DNA of 9,968 bases from an uncultured Erysipelotrichaceae bacterium. GTDB taxonomy: Bacteria; Bacillota_I; Bacilli_A; Erysipelotrichales; Coprobacillaceae. The notes under the pieces were generated by a model, which saw only the letters and a list, made by a program, of their open reading frames with translations, was not told where the DNA came from and did not search any database. Position numbers and translations under genes: made by a program. The DNA lies in assembly GCA_910588075.1 (NCBI GenBank), contig CAJUOS010000062.1, positions 1 to 9,968 on the forward strand. The letters run 5' to 3'. Below, piece by piece: positions 1 through 6,520 of this stretch; positions within the stretch are counted from its first letter, which is position 1; every line of letters begins with the position of its first letter.

Positions 1-1
1 A

Positions 2-214
2 ATAGGAGCAACAATTTTAGAAGGTGGAATTGTTGTTACAGCTACTTATATAAGAAAACTCTTACAATTATTTGGATATATAAGCATAGTAACTCCCTTA
101 CAATATATTGCATATACAATGACAATTTTGTCTATTATCTATGCTTATTTTCATCCCTTATCACAATCCTTTCATGATAAATTGGCAAAGACAATTGTTA
201 TAAAAAAGGATTAA
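2..214 (+). CDS. RDD-family membrane protein, C-terminal fragment (cut by window edge)
   Basis: This open frame enters from the left edge and ends at TAA 212-214, giving 70 residues. It contains a hydrophobic stretch (ILSIIYAYFHP) followed by the ending QSFHDKLAKTIVI. That resembles the usual end of RDD-family integral membrane proteins, where a last transmembrane helix is followed by 'HDKxAxTxVV'. The function of most RDD proteins is unknown; some are linked to ion or solute transport. The N-terminal part, including the Arg-Asp-Asp signature region, lies outside the window, so the family call rests on the C-terminal motif alone. The next gene starts 47 bp downstream on the same strand and appears to have its own promoter. 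Confidence 0.6.
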   Translation: MGATILEGGIVVTATYIRKLLQLFGYISIVTPLQYIAYTMTILSIIYAYFHPLSQSFHDKLAKTIVIKKD

Positions 215-230
215 AATTTGACTATATTTA

Positions 231-239
231 TGCTATATT
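231..239 (+). promoter_or_regulatory. Extended -10 promoter for the RpiR-type regulator
   Basis: TGCTATATT at 231-239 fits an extended -10 element (TGn followed by TATATT). The -35 position (211-216, TTAAAA) is poor. The TTGACT at 218-223 is only 10 bp away from the -10, so it is not a properly spaced partner. The start codon at 262 follows after a short leader carrying AGGGGAG at about 246-252. Confidence 0.4.
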
Positions 240-261
240 TGAAGTAGGGGAGTGATAAAGA

Positions 262-1053
262 ATGTTTAATCTTATCATTATTTTGTTATCATTAATTAAT
301 AGTGAAGTTAATGAATCAAATAACTATAAAATAGCAAAATATATTTTAGAAAATATAACTGAATTGGAAAATTGTTCAATTACTGAGTTAGCAAAAAAAT
401 GTTATGTTTCTAATTCAAGTATTTCTAGATTTTGTAGAGATATTGGATTGAATGATTATAATGATTTGAAAAATCAAGTTGCTAAATATCAAGTTTCACA
501 TGAAATTGCTATTCAAAAATTTAAATATCAAAATGATAATAGTCAAGCACCTATAAAATCATATGTAGATGCTATAACAGATCATTTAAAATTATTAAGA
601 GATAGTCTTGATGAAAAAATTATTCAAGAATTAGTTAGGGATATTTATGATTATCAATATGTTGGAGCTTTTGGTTATTTACAATCAGAAACAGTTGCTA
701 TGAATTTGCAATTTGATTTACAAACAAATAGAAAAGTTATTTTTACATGTATGCCTTTTGCGAATCAAATAGAGTATATTAAAAATGCAGATGAAAAACA
801 TTTAATTATTATTTTTTCAGAATCTGGTACATATTTTAAAAGAGCACTTGCAAGAACACATATTTTTAAAAATATAGAACATAAACCTAAAATTTATTTA
901 ATTACAAGTCATCAAAATATAACTTTACCATATGTTGATCAATATATTCGTTATCAAAGTCATCATGATTATGCAAGTCATCCTTATCCATTACTAGCAA
1001 TATCAGGTATAGTTTGTTCGCAATATTCAAAGTATCTTCTAACAAAAGAATAA
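262..1053 (+). CDS. MurR/RpiR-family transcriptional regulator (HTH + SIS domain)
   Basis: The product is 263 residues, slightly short for the family (usually about 280). The N-terminal half has the RpiR-type helix-turn-helix at about residues 20-75: 'KIAKYILEN', then 'SITELAKKCYVSNSSISRFCRDIG', split here as SITELAKKC and VSNSSISRFCRDIG. This matches the family pattern in which a helix ending in S-x-S-x-x-R-F-x-x-x-x-G reads DNA. Residues about 130-255 form a SIS (sugar isomerase) fold, including 'SESGT' at 186-190, the region that holds a phosphosugar in relatives. Such proteins usually control uptake or use of amino sugars, sialic acid, ribose or maltose. No sugar gene lies next to it here, so the effector cannot be assigned. 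It appears to be a single-gene unit ended by the hairpin at 1064-1085. The start is supported by AGGGGAG 10 nt upstream. Confidence 0.8.
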   Translation: MFNLIIILLSLINSEVNESNNYKIAKYILENITELENCSITELAKKCYVSNSSISRFCRDIGLNDYNDLKNQVAKYQVSHEIAIQKFKYQNDNSQAPIKSYVDAITDHLKLLRDSLDEKIIQELVRDIYDYQYVGAFGYLQSETVAMNLQFDLQTNRKVIFTCMPFANQIEYIKNADEKHLIIIFSESGTYFKRALARTHIFKNIEHKPKIYLITSHQNITLPYVDQYIRYQSHHDYASHPYPLLAISGIVCSQYSKYLLTKE

Positions 1054-1063
1054 AGTTTTATAT

Positions 1064-1085
1064 AGTGCTTTTAAGCACTTTTTTT
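1064..1085 (+). terminator. Rho-independent terminator of the RpiR-type gene
   Basis: AGTGCTT (1064-1070) pairs with AAGCACT (1073-1079) and is followed by a run of T to 1085. It lies 11 bp after the stop codon. Confidence 0.85.
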
Positions 1086-1116
1086 CATTATATAAATATT
1101 TATTATAGAAAGTCTA

Positions 1117-1144
1117 TAAAAAAACAGTACAAATTGTACTGTTT
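1117..1144 (-). terminator. Terminator of the NfeD/SPFH operon
   Basis: AAACAGTAC (1122-1130) pairs with GTACTGTTT (1136-1144) around a 5-nt loop. On the minus strand the stem is followed by a run of seven T (plus-strand A at 1118-1124), so it terminates leftward transcription from the SPFH gene, whose stop is 10 bp away. Confidence 0.85.
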
Positions 1145-1153
1145 AAAATAATG

Positions 1154-2074
1154 TTATTTTTTAGCTTTTTTTGGGTCTTTTGCAATTTCAGCAATTGATG
1201 TAACTGCAGCTGCCATACCTTGTAATTCACTAGGAATAATAATCTTTGTTGAATCCCCTTTAGCAACCTCTTCTAATGCTTTAAAACCTTCTAATGTAAC
1301 GTATGCTTCTTGAGGTTGAGCATTATTAATATATTCAATACCTTTAGCTTGTGCTTCATATACAAGTCTTAATGCTTCAGCTTCACCTTCAGCACGAGCA
1401 ATTTGAGCTTCTTTCTCTGCTGTTGCTTCAAGAATCATTGATTCTTTTTTACCTTCTGCAGTTAAAATAGCGGCTGTTTTCTTACCTTCAGCTTGTAAAA
1501 TTGCTTCACGTCTTTCACGTTCAGCACGCATTTGTTTTTCCATGGCTTCTTGAATATCACGAGGTGGAATAATATTTTTAACTTCAACACGATGAATTTT
1601 TATTCCCCAAGGATCAGTTGCTTCATCAAGGATAGAACGCATTCTTGAATTAATGATATCTCTTGATGTTAATGTTTCATCTAATTCAAGATCTCCAATA
1701 ATATTACGTAATGTTGTTGCTGTTAAATTTTCAATAGCATTTAAAGGACGAACAACACCATAAGTAAATAATTTAGGATCAGTAATTTGGAAATAAACAA
1801 CAGTATCAATTTGCATTGTAACATTATCTTTTGTAATAACAGGTTGAGGAGCAAAATCCATAACTTGTTCTTTTAATGAAACTTTATTTGCAATTCTATC
1901 TAATAAAGGAACCAAAATATGCAATCCAACATTACAAGTACGATTATAGGCTCCAATTCTTTCAACAACAAAAGCATAAGATTGAGGAACAATTCTAATT
2001 GTTCTTGCAACAATAATCACTGCTAAAATAACTAAAATAACAATCCATAAATAATTAAAAATAAAATCAATCAT
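1154..2074 (-). CDS. SPFH/band-7 membrane protein, paraslipin (QmcA-like)
   Basis: This 306-residue protein has an N-terminal transmembrane helix at about residues 7-24 (YLWIVILVILAVIIV). The SPFH/band-7 domain spans about 28-190 and includes VPQSYAFVVERIG, GLHILVPLLDRI, QVMDFAPQPVITKDN and the typical ending 'VEVKNIIPP'. An Ala/Glu-rich coiled coil follows at about 180-245, with repeated 'AEGKK' and 'AEGEAEALR'. The short tail ends in DPKKAKK. Paraslipins form oligomeric rings or cages on the membrane and are thought to organise membrane domains or protein quality control. The NfeD gene directly upstream (18-bp gap) is the classical partner of this family. The start is supported by GGGAAGG 7 nt upstream. 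It is the last gene of the operon. Family assignment is secure; the cellular role is inferred from the family. Confidence 0.93.
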   Translation of the reverse strand: MIDFIFNYLWIVILVILAVIIVARTIRIVPQSYAFVVERIGAYNRTCNVGLHILVPLLDRIANKVSLKEQVMDFAPQPVITKDNVTMQIDTVVYFQITDPKLFTYGVVRPLNAIENLTATTLRNIIGDLELDETLTSRDIINSRMRSILDEATDPWGIKIHRVEVKNIIPPRDIQEAMEKQMRAERERREAILQAEGKKTAAILTAEGKKESMILEATAEKEAQIARAEGEAEALRLVYEAQAKGIEYINNAQPQEAYVTLEGFKALEEVAKGDSTKIIIPSELQGMAAAVTSIAEIAKDPKKAKK

Positions 2075-2092
2075 AATATATCCTTCCCTTCA

Positions 2093-2518
2093 TTATATTT
2101 CTTTCACAATAACATGTGCACCTTCAATAGAAACAACTTCAGCATATTGTCCAACTTCAATTGTTTCATTATTAAGACTTGTTGCCATCCAAAGAGTACC
2201 CATTACTTTAACCTCACCTTTATTATCGGCAGTAATTGTTTCTGTAACCAAACAATGTTTTCCAATAATACGATCATAATTTGTTTTAATAGTATTTCCT
2301 CTTAAATATTTCTTAGAAAGAGGTCTTGTTATGAGAATACAAGCAATAGAAACAATTGTAAATAAAGTAACTTGAATAATTTGATTAAATCCAAAAGCTT
2401 CAGCAATTAATGCAACAATAGCTCCAGCACCAAACCAAATACTTACTAAGTCAACTGTGATGGCTTCAACAATAATGGAAATAACCAAAATAATTGTCCA
2501 AAAAAGTGTAATTGACAT
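2093..2518 (-). CDS. NfeD-like membrane protein, short NfeD1b type
   Basis: The 141-residue product has about two or three hydrophobic segments in its first 70 residues (LFWTIILVISIIVEAI; WFGAGAIVALIAEAFG; VTLFTIVSIACILI). A C-terminal OB-fold-like domain follows at about 80-141: GKHCLVTETI, GEVKVMGTLWMATS, VGQYAEVVSIEGAHVIV. 'G-x-L-W-x-A' and 'V-x-G-x-x-L/I-x-V' are hallmarks of the NfeD C-terminal domain. It lacks the ClpP-like serine protease domain of long NfeD, so it is the short form normally paired with a paraslipin, as here. The two probably act together in a membrane complex. The ribosome binding site AAGGAGGG overlaps the stop region of the upstream gene (12-bp gap), which supports one operon and possibly coupled translation. 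Confidence 0.88.
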   Translation of the reverse strand: MSITLFWTIILVISIIVEAITVDLVSIWFGAGAIVALIAEAFGFNQIIQVTLFTIVSIACILITRPLSKKYLRGNTIKTNYDRIIGKHCLVTETITADNKGEVKVMGTLWMATSLNNETIEVGQYAEVVSIEGAHVIVKEI

Positions 2519-2530
2519 TGATTTCCCTCC

Positions 2531-2896
2531 TTATAATTGTGCAATCATAATCTGATGCACAACATCAAATGTAACCCTATATTTATAACTTTGTTCTTTT
2601 TTGAAATCAAATCCAAATTCTTGACATAGGTCTTCAACAAATGACTTGTTAGAAATCCTCCCATAACTCTTTCCCAAAGAAATACGATGTAGCTGAGTTT
2701 CAGGATAAACATTGTTATTTAAATCCTCTTTTGTTACAGGCTTAATTCCAATTTGTTTATCTTTTTTATTTATCCCTAATAAAACAAAGTTTACATCTTC
2801 AAAATGATAACATGCCGCTTTATTTAACGTTAAATTTGTTTCATAGATTGTTAAAGTTTTAGTAGCAATATCATTTGTAGACCATTCAAAATTCAT
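2531..2896 (-). CDS. Unrecognised 121-residue protein, first gene of the NfeD/SPFH operon
   Basis: I do not recognise this family. It is soluble-looking, with no signal peptide and no membrane segment. The N-terminal half reads as alternating beta strands (KTLTIYETNLTLNKAAC, FVLLGINKKDKQIGIKPV). A middle part carries 'LHRISLGKSYGRISNKSFVEDL', split here as LHRISLGKS and YGRISNKSFVEDL. The C-terminus is basic and again strand-like (YKYRVTFDVVHQIMIAQL). The 'LLGINKKDKQIGIKPV' segment has the look of small beta-barrel or AbrB-like folds, but that is only an impression. It has a strong promoter (2918-2946) and AAGGAGG 8 nt before ATG, and lies 12 bp before nfeD. Its place as first gene suggests a soluble partner or regulator of the NfeD/SPFH pair; this is inference only. 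Confidence 0.8.
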   Translation of the reverse strand: MNFEWSTNDIATKTLTIYETNLTLNKAACYHFEDVNFVLLGINKKDKQIGIKPVTKEDLNNNVYPETQLHRISLGKSYGRISNKSFVEDLCQEFGFDFKKEQSYKYRVTFDVVHQIMIAQL

Positions 2897-2917
2897 TCTC
2901 TCATCCTCCTTGATACT

Positions 2918-2946
2918 ATTATATTATTAATATTATTTTTTTGCAA
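2918..2946 (-). promoter_or_regulatory. Sigma-A-type promoter of the 2896-1154 operon
   Basis: Read on the minus strand, TTGCAA (plus 2941-2946) is followed by a 17-bp spacer and a perfect TATAAT (plus 2918-2923). Transcription would begin near 2911, a few bases before the AAGGAGG ribosome binding site, giving a leader of about 15 nt. Confidence 0.85.
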
Positions 2947-2980
2947 TAGTGTTATTAAAATATTTTTGTGTTCATGTGAG

Positions 2981-3009
2981 TATACAAGATAATGAAGATA
3001 GTTTATAAT
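2981..3009 (+). promoter_or_regulatory. Promoter of the lipoprotein-deoD-HAD operon
   Basis: A perfect TATAAT at 3004-3009 has TATACA at 2981-2986 as -35 with a 17-bp spacer (4 of 6 matches to TTGACA). The predicted start near 3016 lies just before the AAAGGATGAGG ribosome binding region. It is divergent from the 2918-2946 promoter, about 35 bp apart. Confidence 0.65.
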
Positions 3010-3029
3010 AAGACAAAAGGATGAGGAAT

Positions 3030-3464
3030 ATGAAAAAGATATTATTTTTATTGATATTCGTTGTATTAGTAGGGTGTAGTTCATCTCATAAACAGATTCA
3101 ATTAAATCAATCTATGACATTAACATTTTTTTATGTGAATGATTGTTCTCAATGTAAAGCTTTTAAGAATGAAGCAATTCCATTATTAGAAGAGACATTT
3201 GGAGATCAACTCACAATCAATCAATATGATTTAGATGAAGAAAATACAGAAAAAGTATATGATCAAGTGATTGATTCTTTGGGAGATTTTGATGAAGAAT
3301 ATTATGGGAATGGACCATTTATTGTTTTAGATGGGTATTTTGCACTTTTAGGATATGAAGGTGGAGATGAAGATTATTTAATAAAGGATATTGAGTCTGC
3401 GACTTTAAATAAAGAATTGTCTTATGAATTAGAAGGACGTAGATTTCATTACATAAAGAAATGA
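3030..3464 (+). CDS. Lipoprotein with thioredoxin-like CxxC motif (paralogue 1)
   Basis: The 144-residue protein has a lipoprotein signal peptide: MKK, hydrophobic stretch, then lipobox LVGC with the lipid-anchored Cys at 16. It would be tethered to the outer face of the membrane. C39-S-Q-C42 follows a beta strand (LTFFYVNDC), as in thioredoxin-fold active sites, and 'GPFIVLDGYFALLGYEGGD' supplies the matching cis-proline strand, so a thiol-disulfide redox role is likely. Neither an electron donor nor a client is visible. The start at 3030 is preferred over the in-frame ATG at 3021 because AAAGG (3016-3020) would abut 3021 but sits 9 nt before 3030, and the signal peptide begins exactly there. 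Its stop overlaps the next gene's start (ATGA, 3461-3464). It is a clear paralogue of the next gene. Fold assignment is by motif, not by search. Confidence 0.8.
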   Translation: MKKILFLLIFVVLVGCSSSHKQIQLNQSMTLTFFYVNDCSQCKAFKNEAIPLLEETFGDQLTINQYDLDEENTEKVYDQVIDSLGDFDEEYYGNGPFIVLDGYFALLGYEGGDEDYLIKDIESATLNKELSYELEGRRFHYIKK

Positions 3465-3883
3465 AAAAAATTTTGCTTATTTTATTATTTTTTATTGGTG
3501 CATGTTCACCTAAACCACAATATTATCTTTATGTATATTATGCGAAAACTTGTCCTGTGTGTAAATCTTTTATGAATCATGTTATACCTAGATTAGAAGA
3601 AATGTATGAATCCCAAATGGAAATCATATACTATGACATAGATGAAGAAAAGGCGATAGAAGCATATGCAAAAACATGTAGTTTACTTCAAGATTATTAT
3701 GTCGATGATGATTCGGGAAGTGTTCCATTTATTGTTTTAGATGGTTACTTTGCAAAGATTGGTTATGAAATAGGGGATCAAGAAGAAATGATTAAGCTTA
3801 TTGATAATATGATTACAGGAAAAGAAATACCAGAGAATATAGAGGATATTTATTATTTTAAAGAGGGAAAAACATTTCATTAA
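3461..3883 (+). CDS. Lipoprotein with thioredoxin-like CxxC motif (paralogue 2)
   Basis: This 140-residue protein has a lipoprotein signal (MKKILLILLFF, lipobox IGAC, Cys15), then 'YVYYAKTCPVCKSF' with C31-P-V-C34 at the classical thioredoxin-fold position. It shares 'PFIVLDGYFA.(I/L)GYE.GD' and 'YD(L/I)DEE' with the gene before it, so the pair arose by tandem duplication. The CPVC motif is closer to glutaredoxin/thioredoxin-like active sites than CSQC of paralogue 1, suggesting division of labour. Translation is probably coupled: the ATG overlaps the upstream TGA in ATGA, and no separate strong ribosome binding site is seen. An AAGGAGG for deoD follows immediately after its stop. The role, extracytoplasmic thiol redox, is inferred from the fold. 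Confidence 0.8.
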   Translation: MKKILLILLFFIGACSPKPQYYLYVYYAKTCPVCKSFMNHVIPRLEEMYESQMEIIYYDIDEEKAIEAYAKTCSLLQDYYVDDDSGSVPFIVLDGYFAKIGYEIGDQEEMIKLIDNMITGKEIPENIEDIYYFKEGKTFH

Positions 3884-3897
3884 GGAGGAAAAGGAAG

Positions 3898-4599
3898 ATG
3901 TCAACACCACATAATGAAGCTCAAGTTGGTGAAATTGCTAAAACAGTTTTAATGCCAGGGGATCCATTACGTGCTCAATTTTTAGCACAAACATATTTAG
4001 AAGATGTTCATCAATTTAATACTGTTAGAAATATGTTAGGTTTTACAGGAACATATAAAGGAAAAAAAGTATCTATTATGGGGTCAGGAATGGGAATACC
4101 ATCTATTGGTATTTATTGTCATGAACTATATAGTCAATATGGAGTAGAAACAATTATTCGTATAGGATCATGTGGAGGTTTACAAAAAGATGTTCATTTG
4201 AGAGATATCATTATTGCTCAAGGGGCATGTACTGATAGTCGCTTTGCTCATCAGTTTGAATTACCTGGAACATTTTCAGCTATAAGTTCTTATCATTTGT
4301 TAGAAAAAGCAGTTCAACAAGCGAAAGAAAAGAATGTTGTTTATCATGTTGGAAATATTATTTCATCAGATATTTTTTATCATTTTGATAAAGGAAGTAG
4401 TGAAAAATGGGCATCAATGGGATGCTTAGGAGTAGAGATGGAGTCATATGCACTTTTTGCTACAGCAGCTTATTTTCATAAGCATGCTATTACATTATTG
4501 ACTGTTTCTGATTCATTAGTTACAAATGAAGTAACAACTGCTAAGGAAAGAGAAAATACTTTTACAGCTATGATGGAAATAGCATTGGAGATTGCCTAA
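3898..4599 (+). CDS. deoD: Purine nucleoside phosphorylase, DeoD type
   Basis: The 233-residue enzyme splits purine (deoxy)ribonucleosides with phosphate to free base and (deoxy)ribose-1-phosphate, in cytosolic purine salvage. It aligns by eye over nearly its full length with the hexameric E. coli DeoD (about 239 residues). Key residues are present: His5 (from the neighbouring subunit), Gly21 and Arg25 in PGDPLRA, Arg44, Arg88 and Ser91 in IRIGSCGG for phosphate, Glu180/Glu182 in VEME for ribose, and catalytic Asp205 (SDS) with Arg218. The C-terminus is a few residues shorter than in E. coli. The ribosome binding site AAGGAGG directly follows the upstream stop, and ATG follows 14 bp after it. 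Its TAA shares one base with the ATG of the HAD gene, so the two are translationally coupled. No deoB/deoC/pdp genes adjoin it in this window. Confidence 0.95.
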   Translation: MSTPHNEAQVGEIAKTVLMPGDPLRAQFLAQTYLEDVHQFNTVRNMLGFTGTYKGKKVSIMGSGMGIPSIGIYCHELYSQYGVETIIRIGSCGGLQKDVHLRDIIIAQGACTDSRFAHQFELPGTFSAISSYHLLEKAVQQAKEKNVVYHVGNIISSDIFYHFDKGSSEKWASMGCLGVEMESYALFATAAYFHKHAITLLTVSDSLVTNEVTTAKERENTFTAMMEIALEIA

Positions 4600-5201
4600 T
4601 GAAGAGATCTGTTGCATTATTTGATTTTGATAATACAATTGCTCAAGGTGATTCTATTAAACGTTTATTAAAATATGATTTAAAAAAACGTCCATGGCAT
4701 ATTTTTTGTTTTATAAAAGTTATCTTTTATTGTTTTGGATATTATGTTTTACATTTTTATTCATTTGAACAGGCAAAGAGTAGCTTACTATTTCCACTTC
4801 GTTCAATGGATCAAGACGAGTTAAAATACTTTTATAGAAATTATGTAGCTATTCATTATTATCATCATGTTATAGAAGAAATGAAAAAAAGAAAAAAAGA
4901 GGGCTGTTTTGTTATTGTGTGTACAGCTTCAGTAGAGGATTATATGCAATATCATGAATTACCAGCTGATTGTATGATAGCAACACTAACAAATCATGGA
5001 CAAATTATAGGTAAAAATTGTAAGAATGAAGAAAAAATATATCGTATCAATAAATGTTTAAAGGAACATAATATTGAGATTGATTATGATTCTTCTTATG
5101 GATATTCTGATTCAAATAGTGATATTCCAATGTTATCACTTGTTAAAAATAAAAAAAGAGTCTTATTAAAGACTGGTCAAATAATAGCATTTAAAGAATA
5201 A
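4599..5201 (+). CDS. HAD-superfamily phosphatase, subfamily IB (SerB-like)
   Basis: The 200-residue protein carries the HAD motifs in order. Motif I is FDFDNT (nucleophile Asp9, acid/base Asp11). Motif II is CTAS (109-111). The motif III Lys is about K142 or K146. Motif IV is GYSDSNSDIPML (Asp171, Asp175 for Mg2+). A long aromatic, partly hydrophobic cap segment lies at about 33-56, typical of subfamily IB 'SerB-like' hydrolases. The substrate is unknown; phosphoserine or another small phosphomonoester is possible. Placement behind deoD suggests a possible nucleotide or sugar-phosphate substrate, but this is only context. ATG overlaps the deoD stop by one base. It is the last gene of the operon, and its TAA forms the edge of the terminator stem at 5199-5225. 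Confidence 0.85.
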   Translation: MKRSVALFDFDNTIAQGDSIKRLLKYDLKKRPWHIFCFIKVIFYCFGYYVLHFYSFEQAKSSLLFPLRSMDQDELKYFYRNYVAIHYYHHVIEEMKKRKKEGCFVIVCTASVEDYMQYHELPADCMIATLTNHGQIIGKNCKNEEKIYRINKCLKEHNIEIDYDSSYGYSDSNSDIPMLSLVKNKKRVLLKTGQIIAFKE

Positions 5202-5225
5202 TGGGTATGATATTCATACCCATTA
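5199..5225. terminator. Bidirectional hairpin terminator between convergent genes
   Basis: A perfect 12-bp stem, TAATGGGTATGA (5199-5210) and TCATACCCATTA (5214-5225), encloses a TAT loop. The stop codon of the HAD gene and that of the opposing DUF378 gene form the two ends of the stem. The T-runs after the stem are short and broken (TTTTG on plus; TTCTTT on minus), so termination may be less efficient than the stem suggests. Confidence 0.75.
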
Positions 5226-5420
5226 TTTTGTATCTAAGTCTGTAAATAATAACATGATATTAATAATACCAGCTATACCTACAATCATATATATAATGGC
5301 ACTTAACATTGAAGTTCCAAATAATGTTTCTACAAGATTGAAATTAAACAATCCAATTAAGCCCCAATTAATAGCTCCAATAATTGTAAATACTAAAGCA
5401 ATTTTTTGAATCATATTCAT
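5223..5420 (-). CDS. DUF378-family small membrane protein
   Basis: The 65-residue protein has two transmembrane helices (about 5-25 and 38-60) joined by a short loop. It carries the family signature 'IIGAINWGLIGLF' and 'NLVETLFG', then 'YMIVGIAGIINIMLLF', typical of DUF378 (related to Bacillus YuzA). The function of the family is unknown. AGGAGG lies 8 nt before ATG at 5420; the second in-frame ATG (5412-5414) is not favoured. It is a single gene ending in the hairpin shared with the HAD gene. Confidence 0.9.
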   Translation of the reverse strand: MNMIQKIALVFTIIGAINWGLIGLFNFNLVETLFGTSMLSAIIYMIVGIAGIINIMLLFTDLDTK

Positions 5421-5440
5421 ATATAAGACCTCCTAATGAT

Positions 5441-5446
5441 AGTATA
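5441..5446 (-). promoter_or_regulatory. Possible -10 of the DUF378 gene
   Basis: TATACT on the minus strand (plus AGTATA) sits 7 bp before the AGGAGG ribosome binding site. At 17 bp spacing the -35 is TGAATA, a weak match. It is the best candidate in the 5421-5512 spacer. Confidence 0.35.
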
Positions 5447-5461
5447 AACAAATGCAAGATG

Positions 5462-5493
5462 TTTATTCATAAAAATACAATTTATTCATAAAA
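5462..5493 (+). repeat. 13-bp direct repeat in the promoter region of the LolA-like gene
   Basis: TTTATTCATAAAA occurs at 5462-5474 and again at 5481-5493, 19 bp start to start. The repeats flank TACAAT (5476-5481), a possible -10. The core TTATTCAT is also complementary to ATGAATAA at the start codon (5513-5520). Such copies could be an operator or a leader pairing; chance is possible in AT-rich DNA. Confidence 0.5.
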
Positions 5494-5512
5494 TAAGGTA
5501 GGAGGAAAGATT

Positions 5513-6499
5513 ATGAATAAGAAATATATAGCGATTATTGTAGCTGTGGTTGTGGTTATAGGTGGCATTTGCTTTTTTAAATTAAAAACTACATCTTTAA
5601 AACAAGCATTAAAGACTGTCGAAAAATATACAAACTATGAAATGGTTTGTCATATGGAAATGTTAGAGAATGATGAACTGAAATCTTATCAGGTTACTTC
5701 TTCTTATGCTTCTATTAATGAAAAAGATTATTATAAAGTTGAACTTTATGATAAATCATTAAATCAATCACAAGTTATTGTTAGAAATGATAAAGGTGTA
5801 TTTGTTTTAACACCATCATTAAATCAAGCTTTTCAATTTCAAAGTGAATGGCCTAATAATTCACCTAAACCTTATATTTATCAATCTCTTTTATCATTTT
5901 TTAAAGATAATAAACATGAAAAAGTGAAAGATGGTTATATAGTTAATGGAAAGATGAGTTATGAAAATGATGAACGTATTCAATCTCAGGAAGTTAAATT
6001 TAATAAAGATCTTGATCCTATGTATGTTCATGTTTATGATGGAGATGGAACAGAGGTAATTAAATTAAAGGTTGATTCATTTAAGACTAATCAAAAATTA
6101 AATAAAAATGCTTTTAGTCAAGAAACAATTATGAAAGAATCAAAAACACAATATAAGAGTGCTGCTGCATCATTACCACTTTATCCAGTGGCTTTAATGG
6201 GTTCAACATTAGAACATGAAAAGGTAGCAACTATTGATGATACAACAAATCATATTTTAAAATTTACAGGAGATAAATCATTTACTATTATAGAAAGTTC
6301 TGTTTCTTCAAATAATCCTATTAATGTTGTAAAAGTAGAAGGAGAAATGATAGATTTGGTTGATGGTTTTGCATATCAACAAGATAATCAAATGACATAT
6401 GTTTCATCTGGGGTAGTTTGTTCACTTTACTCTAATGATTTAACGAAAGAAGAAATGTTATCAGTATTATCAAGTATGCAGGCTGCTAATGTGAAATAG
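5513..6499 (+). CDS. Membrane-anchored LolA/YdcC-like lipoprotein-carrier-fold protein
   Basis: The 328-residue protein has an N-terminal hydrophobic anchor (about 5-22, IAIIVAVVVVIGGICFF). The Cys after GGI is not a good lipobox, so it is probably a transmembrane anchor with an extracytoplasmic domain. The body resembles LolA-fold Firmicutes proteins such as sporulation-linked YdcC: 'YYKVELYDKSLNQSQVIVRND', split here as YYKVELYDK and QSQVIVRND, then 'GVFVLTPSLNQAFQFQSEWP' and 'PYIYQSLL', typical of the half-barrel lipid-binding fold. The C-terminal third (about 215-328) looks like an extra DUF4367-like domain. It lies directly before alr, the same order as ydcC-alr in B. subtilis as I recall it. 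The ribosome binding site is AGGAGG 7 nt before ATG. A terminator follows immediately, so alr is transcribed separately. Confidence 0.72.
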   Translation: MNKKYIAIIVAVVVVIGGICFFKLKTTSLKQALKTVEKYTNYEMVCHMEMLENDELKSYQVTSSYASINEKDYYKVELYDKSLNQSQVIVRNDKGVFVLTPSLNQAFQFQSEWPNNSPKPYIYQSLLSFFKDNKHEKVKDGYIVNGKMSYENDERIQSQEVKFNKDLDPMYVHVYDGDGTEVIKLKVDSFKTNQKLNKNAFSQETIMKESKTQYKSAAASLPLYPVALMGSTLEHEKVATIDDTTNHILKFTGDKSFTIIESSVSSNNPINVVKVEGEMIDLVDGFAYQQDNQMTYVSSGVVCSLYSNDLTKEEMLSVLSSMQAANVK

Positions 6500-6519
6500 G
6501 GAAGGTTTTCCCTTTTTTT
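6498..6519 (+). terminator. Terminator of the LolA-like gene
   Basis: AGGGAA (6498-6503) pairs with TTCCCT (6508-6513) around GGTT, followed by seven T. The stem begins inside the stop codon TAG (6497-6499). Confidence 0.85.
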
Positions 6520-6520
6520 C

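Noticed and set aside
218..223. TTGACT as -35 of the RpiR-type gene
   Set aside because: It is only 10 bp from TATATT (234-239); no hexamer at 17 bp downstream resembles a -10.
2114..2305. Plus-strand open frame inside the NfeD gene
   Set aside because: It is antisense to a well-supported gene, has no ribosome binding site, and its Asn/Phe/Cys-rich translation looks like noise.
2893..3084. Minus-strand open frame over the divergent promoter region
   Set aside because: It covers both divergent promoters and the signal peptide of the first lipoprotein, and lacks a ribosome binding site.
2981..5201. Lipoprotein-deoD-HAD cluster as a defence system
   Set aside because: deoD and the HAD phosphatase have ordinary catalytic sites, and nothing suggests an effector, a sensor or horizontal transfer.
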